Source of the DNA: Chaenocephalus aceratus
Taxonomy: Eukaryota > Chordata > Actinopteri > Perciformes > Channichthyidae
NCBI GenBank assembly: GCA_023974075.1
Contig: CM043808.1
Coordinates: forward strand, 25,427,578 to 25,491,577
DNA length: 64,000 bases
Direction: 5' to 3'
Within the stretch, counting starts at the first letter, position 1. Every line of letters begins with the position of its first letter. Made by a program: the position numbers and the translations under genes. Positions 11,601 through 20,924 of this stretch are shown in pieces. The notes beneath the pieces are model-generated. The model was not told where the DNA came from, searched no databases, and was given only the letters and a program-made list of their open reading frames with translations.

Positions 11601-13676
11601 AATTCATGACATTTCAATAAAAGCTACAAATGCACTAGTGACTCTTGCATTTGTAATCTAGAGATTTCCCCAACCTTGTAGTAACCATCAGGCGAGCCCA
11701 CTGGGATCTCGACGACGATGTGGAAGTCTGTGGTGCTCAGTGTGTACCCCCGTGCGGCCATCTGAGATCTATCAAGCCTCTGCCCGTTGATTCCCATGTG
11801 CATTTCTGAGACTGTAATTCTGCCGTCCAACAGAGGAGTCACACGGCGAGGTACGTGCCAAGAGATCATATCCTCGGTGAAGAGGACACCACCTGTTAAT
11901 GACAAAATGGAGCTGTTGAGGTTAACTGTGCAACAATTAAGCTTACTGTGAATGCAATATGTTGCTCAGGACTCACCTTTGGGACAAGCAGCTGCCAAGT
12001 TCACTACATTCAGACCCTGTGGTGCCATGTAGTAGGCGCTCACCCTGAAAACTTCCATGGGGACTCCAGCCACCTAAAGAGAGGAGAGGTTTAATATAAT
12101 TGACAAGGAGGGAAAGGAAATAAACACTGTATAGGAGTGTGTTGCTTACATCCTCTGAATAAGTCTCTGCTGTATTGTACGGGCTTCGCATAACCAGACG
12201 ACTAGAGGTAGTTTTGGCAGCGTAGCCGGCTTGTTCAGCCTCTTGCAACACCATGGCCACTGGTTCTGGGGTGTAAAACGTCATCTTCCAGATACCTTGT
12301 GATGCACCAGAGGCCTACAGGAAAGAACAAATAATGAAATCCTCATTGGTGTAGGGAGGAATTAAACTGTAGTATCTGAACAGTTTAATTCAACATACTT
12401 CAAGATTAGCATTGAGCTTCTCGTCTTTACCATCCCGAGTCTGACCCTTAGCTTCAGCATCAAGGTTAGCCATGTGGTGGGAAACCTAAAACAGAAAATG
12501 GTGGTTTTAGCATTAGTTTCCATACACACAAGATGGTGGACTAATCAATATAAAGATGACCTACTTCCATGTAGTTCCTGTCGCAGAGGATCTCCCTGGA
12601 GGCCCAGCGAGTGTAGCTGCAAGTCTGAGACACATCATGACTGACCACGTCTGATGGATTCTCGCCGTACATCTGAAGTCTCAAGCCAACGTTAAATGTA
12701 GCATCATCCTATAAATATATAAAAAAAAACTAAATTAAGTGAAACTCCCCAATATTCTTTGGTTCCAGCTTCTTTGTCATTTAAAATGTAATATCCTTGC
12801 CTTCAGGAACACATTTGAAGTCTAAATGGATATTTGTGTATGTAACAAACAAGTCAAGAAAGTACCAAGCAGATTAATGGAGGAATACAGTTTTGAGTGG
12901 AGCAGTGCTAATATTTTAGGGATGTACCAAACAAAAAGGGAAATGTACTTTGGGTCTTTTAACGGTAAGGGGTTACAAATAAATTCAGGGAAACACAAAA
13001 ATGGGAGCAACCATGTGTTTGTTGAGCCATTAATTCAGTCACTTGAGACAGAATTAGCACAGCTAAACCTGGTAGAAAATTACATTGAATGCTGTTAAAC
13101 CACTTTAGCTCAAAACAAACCTTGTTGTCCACAAAGCAGCCCATCAGGGAGGTGTAGATTCTGGTGTTACCCCACGGGTCAGACTCCATGCTGTATCCAC
13201 ACTGAGCAGCCATGCTAGGTGTTAACAAAATGTGCTTGGTGCCATCTGAGGGGAGACAATAAGCTTTGTCAGGGACCCCTTTCCTCAGTGATGAACCAAT
13301 CAGCTCCATTATTAGCAGTTAATACTTACTGATAGCCTCCACCTCAAGCTGGTTTCCCACTGCTAAAGCCTTGTCCAACGACAGTCTCATTACATTTGCG
13401 GCACAGTCAGACCTTAACCCACTGCCTGTTAAAAGAAAAGGCTTGTGAGGAGAATGTAAACAGACTTAATATGCTGTGTAAAATGACTTAACGAGAATTG
13501 AAGCTTACTTGACTGCAAATATAGCTTCAAATTAGACCTGGCTTGACCCAAGATGATAGCTGCAGCCATCCATAACAAACTTGAACACATAAAACACATC
13601 ATTTAGAGACAATTAAGTACACACATAGAAATAAATCTACAAGAAATGTAACTTACATGTTCCCAAGCCTCAGCAT
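8678..13676 (-). CDS. zpax: ZPAX-like egg-coat ZP-domain glycoprotein, copy A (910 aa, 21 exons)
   Basis: Probable secreted component of the fish egg envelope. Coding exons from the start: 13657-13676, 13509-13579, 13330-13425, 13121-13245, 12565-12708, 12399-12485, 12150-12314, 11977-12073, 11675-11892, 11437-11593, 10951-11159, 10753-10870, 10428-10627, 10245-10359, 9993-10162, 9823-9920, 9613-9743, 9249-9438, 9024-9165, 8831-8939, 8678-8748. They sum to 2733 nt in one open frame. Residues 1-20 form a signal peptide (MLRLGNILLWMAAAIILGQA). Residues about 60-607 hold ZP-N-like regions with sequons at N63GT and in exons 11 and 13. The ZP module runs from about 609 (ECHPNGT) through SVDTCGTT to VHCDAVICD and CRGQC. 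A dibasic RR at 889-890 may be processed. No C-terminal membrane span is seen. Exon 17 uses a GC donor. The ZPAX name rests on recalled family resemblance; another fish ZP subfamily is possible. Confidence 0.82.
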
Positions 13677-13811
13677 GTTGCACTTTGTAAGCAGTAAAAC
13701 CAAAAAGAATACAGTCGGTATCAGAGCTTGGCAATGTCCAGCACACCTTCCCACAAAAACACAAGTCTAAAAGGAAGGGGACTGGATGATTAACTGAGAC
13801 ATCAGCAGCTG

Positions 13812-13818
13812 CTTTATA
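13812..13818 (-). promoter_or_regulatory. TATA box of ZPAX copy A
   Basis: TATAAAG on the minus strand, about 140 bp upstream of the ATG. It is conserved in all four copies, inside GAATATAAAGCAGCTGCTG. The embedded CAGCTG is an E-box; E-boxes drive oocyte ZP genes through FIGLA in vertebrates, so a regulatory role is plausible but inferred. Confidence 0.6.
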
Positions 13819-13860
13819 TTCCACTTAATGACAAAGCACAGGTGAGGCTTGTTAAGGATT

Positions 13861-13902
<42 letters not shown>
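13861..13902. repeat. CA microsatellite upstream of copy A
   Basis: A (CA)n run of about 20 units, some 45 bp upstream of the TATA box. The same locus is longer in B (33101-33152), shorter and interrupted in C (47745-47772) and short in D (61701-61724). Confidence 0.95.
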
Positions 13903-13905
<3 letters not shown>

Positions 13906-14189
13906 GTGAGCTGATGTATGCCTAGTTTATTAAGAACATATTGTAAAAACATATGTATGGAAAGGAAAAACACACATTTTTCAGTAGTTTAAAAAAAGTA
14001 TTTATTGTTCAGCAAAAGTAGATTTGTATTTGATATTATACATATATTACTTTTTTATATTTGAAGAAGCAACAAAATAATCCACAGTTAATAATAAATT
14101 AAACTTTTCCTTAAAATCACATGTGCTTTTGATTTTTCCTTTGAGCCTCCTTATAATGACTGTAATCTAACACTTGATTATTGTTTGTA

Positions 14190-14501
14190 TATATGCTGTA
14201 TATATATTGACCTTTCCAAAGCGTTTGACACCGTTGATCATCGCATTTTAAAGCAGAGGCTACTCAGTATATCCAGCCTTGCAGTGGGGTGGTTTGTGAA
14301 CGACCTCTCTGAAAGGTCCCAATGTGTTCATTTTGATGGACTGTCTTCTGAGTGGTTACACATTTCTAATGGTGTACCACAAGGTTCTGTTTTAGGACCA
14401 CTTTTATTCTCCATATATATCAACAGTTTAGGTGATAATGTGGATGAAGCTACTTTACATTTTTATGCGGATGATACTGTAATGTATTGTGCAGGTCCCT
14501 C
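14190..14501 (+). mobile_element. LINE reverse-transcriptase fragment, first part
   Basis: Plus-strand reading gives [34 protein letters not shown] and HFYADDTVMYC, the central RT motifs of a non-LTR retrotransposon. The 5' side starts abruptly near 14190. The frame is cut at 14502 by a hAT insertion and resumes at 15293 (SIKEAVVKLQAVFN, then NVDKTKVMLFSK). It probably belongs to a CR1/L2 or Rex1-like clade. Confidence 0.8.
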
Positions 14502-15284
14502 TAGTGATGTTACGTATTAGGCCGAGGCTTCGGAGCGTGTGTCGAGTAATCCCCGAAGCTTTTTGTGAAGCATGTATCGAGGCTTGTATCGTTTTGGGCC
14601 AGTGACGTCATCGATGACAAACGAAGCCTCGCTGCCTGTCGACACCACGTGACTGCTTCAGGAAGCGATTCAGATCGGTTGAACCGTTGAACCACTCACA
14701 ATGCTCATAATACCCATGGATGTATAACAAGAACCATATTACCCCTCCTTTACCCGGGCCCGGTGACACGATGGAATTAAGAGAGCTCAGACCCTCACTT
14801 ATATAGAGGTCGGAACTTGTCATAAGTATAAATGGATGCAAGCATAAATAAATGTAGGAATAAAAACATCAATAAAAACATCAATAAAAACATCAATAAA
14901 TACAGGAATACATATCTTGCAGTGTTTTCAGGGAGCTTTAGTGTGTGTGCTGTGGCTCAGCTGGAAAGCAGTTGACTCATGACTGCAGGGTCCCTGGTTC
15001 AACGACTGAACAATACGTATTTTTTTGTTGTTTATAAAAGCTACAGCTAAATGAGACAATGTAGTTAATAAATATATTCTATGATATGGTTTAGCCTTTC
15101 TCAGGCTACAACAAGTTTATGAATATTATTAAGGAATACAAATCCCTCTTTGCAATGTGTACCAGCCTCCTTAGGCTTTTCAATCACAATCATTAAACTG
15201 GAATAAATACAATATTGTTAACATGAAAATATGATTTAATGTTCGTTGTTCAAAGCTTCATAAGGCTTCATCTCGCCATCACTA
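14502..15284. mobile_element. Non-autonomous hAT inserted into the LINE, 8-bp target duplication
   Basis: The 783-bp element has ends TAGTGATG and CATCACTA, flanked by GGTCCCTC at 14494-14501 and 15285-15292. It splits a LINE reading frame, which joins correctly when the element and one duplication are removed. Its ends and parts of its interior match the larger hAT at 16677-18928 in inverse orientation, so it is a deletion derivative of the same family. It contains a tRNA-like segment (14947-15015). Confidence 0.92.
14947..15015 (+). repeat. tRNA-like segment with A and B boxes inside the hAT
   Basis: TGGCTCAGCTGG at 14953-14964 fits a pol III A box and GGTTCAACGAC at 14996-15006 resembles a B box. 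Between them CAGTT and GACTG can pair around a 7-base loop, like an anticodon arm. The T arm pairs poorly, so it is not a functional tRNA gene. It looks like a captured tRNA or tRNA-SINE head. A second copy is at 17131-17184 on the minus strand. Confidence 0.5.
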
Positions 15285-15292
15285 GGTCCCTC

Positions 15293-15420
15293 CATTAAAG
15301 AGGCTGTTGTTAAATTACAGGCTGTTTTTAACACTATTCAGACTCAGCTCTCTGAATTAAAGCTTCTTTTAAATGTGGATAAAACCAAGGTAATGCTCTT
15401 TTCAAAAGCAAAAACGACAC
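15293..15420 (+). mobile_element. LINE reverse-transcriptase fragment, second part
   Basis: Continues the frame of 14190-14501 after removal of the hAT: SIKEAVVKLQAVFNTIQTQL and NVDKTKVMLFSKAKT, the block after the YADD box. It ends where the palindromic region begins. Confidence 0.75.
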
Positions 15421-15447
15421 CAGAGCCAACCTGATCTCACCAGAATG

Positions 15448-15496
15448 CGTGACTCCACCACGACTCATTAACACCACAATGCGTGGTGGAGTCACG
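15448..15496. repeat. 15-bp perfect hairpin
   Basis: CGTGACTCCACCACG at 15448-15462 is the exact inverse of 15482-15496, with a 19-base loop. Function unknown; it lies at the edge of the large inverted repeat. Confidence 0.85.
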
Positions 15497-15540
15497 AACT
15501 TTGTTACATTCACGTGTCGGCACCATGCAAACAACCCCTA

Positions 15541-16509
15541 TGTAAAGTGAATGAGGCTCCTTTGTCGTGGTGCACACACGCATTTCTACAACGTCCCGCA
15601 GTGAGCTTTTATTCTATAAAATGTTTTTTTAAATCTACTTTCTAGCTTGTAGTAACTCACGAGAGGCTTCTTTTATTTTATTTGTATTCATAATAAAAAA
15701 AAATGTTTCGTCAGAATGTAAAAATTACATTAGTTACCAATTTTTGTTCTTAAAAAACTGCATTGTGTGTAATACAACTGTGATTTTCATTAAATTAGTT
15801 AGTTTTTAAGGAAGGCCAGAGCTTCAGCCGTGTCAAATAGATTGTTCCCTTTAGTTAACGTTATTTAAAAGATAATGATCATGTCCCCTCTATTGTATTA
15901 CGAGCGTCCATTGGATAACGGAGAATTGTACACCCGGAAGTAAGTATTCTCCTTACTGTCGATTGATTTTACAGTGATATCTGCACTACTCATCGACTAC
16001 AAAAAAACAGATTATCCTTGTTAATTACACAACATTGATTGGTTTGAATTGTGTGATAAAGATAATGATCATGTCCCCTGTATTGTATTACTAGCGTCCA
16101 TTCCCAGTGGATAACGGAGATCCTTACTTCCGGGTGTAAGATTCTCCGTTATCCACTGGGAATGGACGCTAGTAATACAATACAGGGGACATGATCATTA
16201 TCTTTTAAATAACGTTAACTAAAGGGAACAATCTATTTGACACAGCTGAAGCTCTGGCCTTCCTTAAAAACTAACTAATTTAATAAAACTGTTTTGCACT
16301 GTTTTTTGAGAACACAAATTTGTAACTAATGTAATTTTTACGAAAAATAAAAATTATTATGAATACAAATAAAATAAAAGAAGCCTCCCGTGAGTTACTA
16401 CAAGCTATAAAGTAGATTTAAAAAAACGTTTTATAGAATAAAAGCTCACTGCGGGACATTGTAGAAATGCGTGTGTGCACTACGACAAAGGAGCCTCATT
16501 CACTTTACA
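15541..16509. repeat. Large foldback element with a 62-bp perfect palindrome in its core
   Basis: The left arm (about 15541-15944) is the imperfect inverse of the right arm (about 16127-16509). Both outer ends read TGTAAAGTGAATGAGGC outward. Inside, 16058-16119 is a perfect inverse of 16144-16205 around a 24-base loop. The core also shares sequence with the repeat family at 49283-49640 and 55765-56228 (GGATAACGGAGAATTGTACA). No coding capacity. Confidence 0.85.
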
Positions 16510-16515
16510 ATGGGG

Positions 16516-16668
16516 CAGTGGCGGTTCTAGAACATTTTACATGGGGGGGCAAAGGGGAGGCAAGAGGTCATGCCAGGGTGGCATAGGAGGGCGGACAGTA
16601 CGTGGTATTTTATACTGTATATAACCTATTTATTGTTAATTCATGCCCTAACACAAGTGTTCTTAATG
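16516..16668. other. Short spacer, repeat-like
   Basis: Begins with an AGTGGCGGTTCTAGA stretch of a kind often seen at fish repeat ends. No gene is visible. Confidence 0.35.
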
Positions 16669-17829
16669 CACAAGAGTAGTGATGGCGAGATGAAGCCTTA
16701 TGAAGCTTTGAAGCTGTCCAGCCAATTGGTTCGCAAAAGGGTTCATCTCATGAGGCTTCATCATGGGCTTCATTTGAACACAAACCCCCCTGTTGGTCAA
16801 AGTGTGTTAAACAGGCAGATTGGACATCTCAACAGTGTGCTCCATCTCATACCGAGTTCCCAATGAGTAAAGCCTTAGATTCGAATAACTCTAAACAACG
16901 AACATTAAATCATATTTTCATGTTAACAATATTGTATTTATTCCAGTTTAATGATTGTGATTGAAAAGCCTAAGGAGGCTGGTAAACATTGCAAAGAGGG
17001 ATTTGTATTCCTTAATAATATTCGTAAACTTAACCATGTTGTAAGGCTAAACCATATCAAAGAATCCATTAACTACATTATCTCATTTAGCTGTAGCTTT
17101 TATAAATAAATAAAAAAGACGTATTGACCAGTCGTTGAACCAGGGACCCTGCTGTCGTGAGTCAACTGCTTTCCAGCTGAGCCACAGCACACACTCTAAA
17201 GCTCCCTGAAAACACTGCACGCTATTTATTCCTGTGTTTATTCATTTATTTGTTCATTGATGCTTTTATTTATTTATACTTAAAACATGTTCCAACCTCT
17301 ATAAGTGAGGGTCTGAGCTCTCTTAATTCCATCGTGTCACCAGGCCCGGGTACAGGAGGGGTAATATGGTACTTATTATACATCAATGGGTAATATGAGC
17401 GTTGTGGTTCAACCGATCTAAAGCACTTTCTGCTTCCAGCAAATCGGTTCACTAAAAGCTTCATCATGAGCTTCATGTGCACACGAGACCCCCTGTTGGT
17501 GAACAGGTGTAAAACAGCCAAATATTATTTGTAATCTTTGACATACTAAAAATACTGGAAATTATGATACAAAAGTGTAAAAGATGTAACATTTATTTGT
17601 AATCCTGTATTAACAGAATTTTGCACCAGTAAGTGTTTTAAAATGACTGTATATTATAATAATAAAAACAATGTATCAATACAGTATATTGTTGTTATAT
17701 CTATAAATAAATGTAAATGTCTGCTGCCTTCTATAAAGACAAAAGAAGCAATATATGTTCGAAAACTGGAAAAGAAGAAGGGTTTAACTTTGCAGAGGGC
17801 AGTGAATGTGCTTGTGTGACTTTGCAGAG

Positions 17830-18180
17830 GGCAGTGAATGTGCTTGTGATTCATGGAACAATTGTATTGGTTTTTGTTTAAAAACAATGTTTTTTCCACA
17901 GTTTTCGGGCTTAGACGATTTATTTTCTTTGACACAACTTATCCTGCCTTTGAAAAGACCCTTTCACACGGGACTGAGGAAGCAGGTGTGCACACAAAAG
18001 TGACTGCAAGTTTATGCAGGTTTGAATAAACATGTTTTTGTGTCTGCCAGTAGTTCAGAGGGTCCTGCAAGCGTCCGATATTTGGTTCGAACAGTTGCGT
18101 CAGCTGTGCATTCTTGGTCTTCCTGGACATCTTCACAGTCTGATCCAATTTATGCCAGAGTTTGTTTCCTGAAAAGTATA
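17830..18180 (-). pseudogene. hAT transposase C-terminal domain, stop codon inside
   Basis: Reads DPLNYWQTQKHVYSNLHKLA, TPASSVPCERVFSKAG, then a stop (TAA), then SKKINRLSPKTVEKTLFLNK in the same frame. The family usually has GE after the FSKA block, so the TAA probably arose from a GAA codon. This is the ZBED/hAT dimerisation region. The copy at 34615-34965 carries the same stop. Confidence 0.85.
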
Positions 18181-18352
18181 CACAGAGAGTGTCAGTGGAT
18201 GTAGTAATTACTTCAAATTGCTTTGAAATTAATAAAATCAAGCTGTGTTAAGAATGAGTATCTTGTAACTTTCTTTTATTTGCATGATAAAGTGAAGTTA
18301 ACATGGTTAAATTATAAAATATATTATTCCAAAATATTAAATGACAAACCTT

Positions 18353-18624
18353 TAGTAGGTCCACCTCCATGTCCCTCCTTGTTCTCATGTATGGTACGAT
18401 AATGCCTTAGCATGGAAGAAGTATTGTTATTATATCCCAGTTCCCTGGAGCACAATAAACACTTCACATTTGAATGAAATAGAAAAAGTAAAAAAATGAA
18501 CCATACAAAATCTAACATAATACATCTGTTGTAATATACTATGTATGCAACCTACCTTATTGGGTGAAATCAGATCAAAGTATTCCCACACAGGGGAAGT
18601 CCTTCTCTTCTTTGCTGGCTCCAT
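18353..18624 (-). pseudogene. BED-finger exons of the hAT transposase
   Basis: Exon 1 (18556-18624) reads MEPAKKRRTSPVWEYFDLIS and ends PNK before GTAGGT. The next exon holds CLLCSRELGYN and SSMLRHYRTIHENK, completing a BED finger (C-x2-C, H-x4-H), and ends near 18353 before GTTTGT. Exact acceptor uncertain, near 18466. Confidence 0.75.
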
Positions 18625-18936
18625 TCTAACGAGTTGCAAAAATATCGTACAACCAAAACTGGCAAACGACAGTGTTGTCTTCTCACAAGGTTCACACATC
18701 TTGATTCGAATCCCATGGTTTTTATCTGTCAGAAGCACGCGCCAAGATCTGAAGCGCTTCCTGAAGCTCTGAAGCAGTCACGTGGTATCGACAGGCAGCG
18801 AGGCTTCGTTTGTCATCGATGACGTCACTGGCCCAAAACGATACAAGCCTCGATACAGGCTTCACAAAAAACTTCGGGGATTACTCGACACACGCTCCGA
18901 AGCCTCGGCGCAATACGTAACATCACTACACAAGAG

Positions 18937-20924
18937 AAACAAGGTGTTCAGACAAACAATCGGGTGCCCTTTGAGTCCCCCAAGCTTACTTCAACCATTT
19001 TAAATGAAAGGAAACTACAAAATGTATTTTAAAGCAATGAATCAATGGAACAGGTTGTTTGTTTTGCATTATAATGTAAAATTAAATATATATTTTGTTT
19101 TAAAAAAATTGGTTGTCTTGACTTAGACAGACATGTTTGCATGTCCTCACTAAGCATTATTACATTTTAATTTAATATTAAAAAATCAAAATGGCCAATT
19201 ATCCCAATATGTTGCTGCTAATATAATCATATGCTTGTCAACTTTAACTGATCAAAAATCAATTCTGAAAAAATACTTACCTCAGTTTGTTTCAACCCCG
19301 TCACGCCATACCATTTACCCTCCTATTAAAATAATGGATCAGTCCATGTGTGATCTGCATTGAGGGAATTACATCACAAAAGTGTCAGTTTCTTCTCTTA
19401 CCTATATTTCAGTTTTTGTATTTTCAGATTAAGATTGACAAGCTCAACATTTCAACTATGTTGTATGAATTAATAATAGTAAATAATTAATAGTTTTGCA
19501 AAATATTACAATTTTGTAATGTCCTTGACTTCCATGTGGTGCCATATCTTAGCTAAACAAGGTCTCATGCCTACTTTTTGTCAAAAACTTCAACCCTGTT
19601 GAAATTCCTAGTAGGCCTAATTATTTATATGTTGTGCCTGAGGTGGGAAAATGTAAGTAGTCCACTACCAGATGTTAAGACCAAACATTTTGGTTTCATT
19701 TTTCAAAGATATAAAGACTCAAAAGGCACCCGATTCAGAGAATACTCAGAATTCTGCAATGACATCACCCATCTCTTCAGAGAGCTAAAGGTGACCTGTG
19801 CAGCAACACATTTCAATCAATATTTGTCAATACTAAGAGCTGCTAGATTGTGCTGCTGTGATGGAACATGTAAGGAGAATAAGAACATATACCATGTGGT
19901 CCAGCTGGAGTTTCATCTGCCTCCTGATCCCTGCCTCTGGCCCTCTTTCTGATACTTCATCTTTATTCCTCACATATATTTCTTCTTCTTCACTAATGTC
20001 TTCATCTCCTCCTCTTCCTCCTGCTCTGACCCTCCTGGTCTCTTCATCTCTCTTTTCCTTTTCCTCTTTCTGTTCGTCCTGATCACTTCTCATATGTCTT
20101 TTTGTTGTTGTTGAATCACTCCTATACTCTGGCCTGCAAGAGTCTACTTGTGAAAAGCACTGGTACAAATGCTTTTATAACTTTACACGTTAGGACCATG
20201 TAGCCTAGCTAATAGCATATCATAAATATAACATCAGAAAGTATTGATCAAGCGCACACAGGCAGCTGTGTTTGGATCCAGCTTTTACGGTAAAGGATGT
20301 ATCCTGGTTTCATTGATCTGGCCTCATGGCTGTGATGTGTAGTTTACGTGGATTTAATAGTTTAGCAAAGTGATCGATCTCCCAGCTAACGCTGTCTGCG
20401 TAGTATTTTGTAACGTAACGCCCCACACAGCGCCTGTCTGTTAAACGCTATCGATTCAAACGGCAGCGTTTTATTAATATTTAGTTTCAAGCTCTCGTCC
20501 TTAGTAAAAACAAAACTAGTGGAAAGGGAAATGCTCCCAGGGGAAGCTGATCCATAGGTGCTGGGACAGCACGCTCCCTCTCTGCAGCGGTGTGAGCCGC
20601 GGTCTGTGTGAACGCCGCTCCGCAGTTTAACGCAGGGCCGTAGCTGCGTTTTTAACAGGCCTAAAATGATATTTAAAAAAAAAAAAGCCTAAAGCCTACA
20701 AATAAAGTGTGAAATGTAGGCCTGGTATTATTGAGCGATATATATTATACACACTGTTCTGCTTTCTGCACTGACCTCAGCAGTTGTTTTCACTGTAAAC
20801 ATCACCTCACAATGAAAGCAGTTGTATTAAAAAAAAAAAATAGCCTCACATCCAGGGGAGATGTGATTAGTGAGTAAACAAACGGTAAAGGGCAGAAAGT
20901 CTGATGCACATTTGATCATCTTAA
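18937..20924. other. Spacer without a recognised gene
   Basis: About 2 kb present only in the A-B spacer. It is AT-rich up to 19600. A CT-rich tract (19975-20080) encodes only low-complexity E/R-rich or S-rich frames. The part near 20400-20660 is GC-richer and resembles a repeat terminus. I cannot name a gene or element; it may be the 5' region of the L1-like LINE that follows. Confidence 0.35.

Larger units (their letters stand above)
16677..18928 (-). mobile_element. hAT transposon with BED finger and dimerisation domain remnants
   Basis: The 2252-bp element has ends TAGTGATG and CATCACTA and a perfect 8-bp target duplication, CACAAGAG, at 16669-16676 and 18929-18936. On the minus strand it holds a BED-finger N-terminus (18353-18624) and the C-terminal hAT dimerisation block (17830-18180). 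The DDE core is missing and the C-terminal block has a stop. It is therefore a decayed, internally deleted relative of an autonomous element. The short hAT at 14502-15284 shares its termini and tRNA-like segment. Confidence 0.93.

Noticed and set aside
14953..15006. Functional tRNA gene
   Set aside because: The T arm does not pair and no acceptor stem could be drawn. It lies inside a hAT and is kept only as a tRNA-like module.
19578..20168. Overlapping frames on both strands (124 and 111 codons)
   Set aside because: Composition is driven by a CT-rich tract. I see no domain, splice signals or conservation in another unit.
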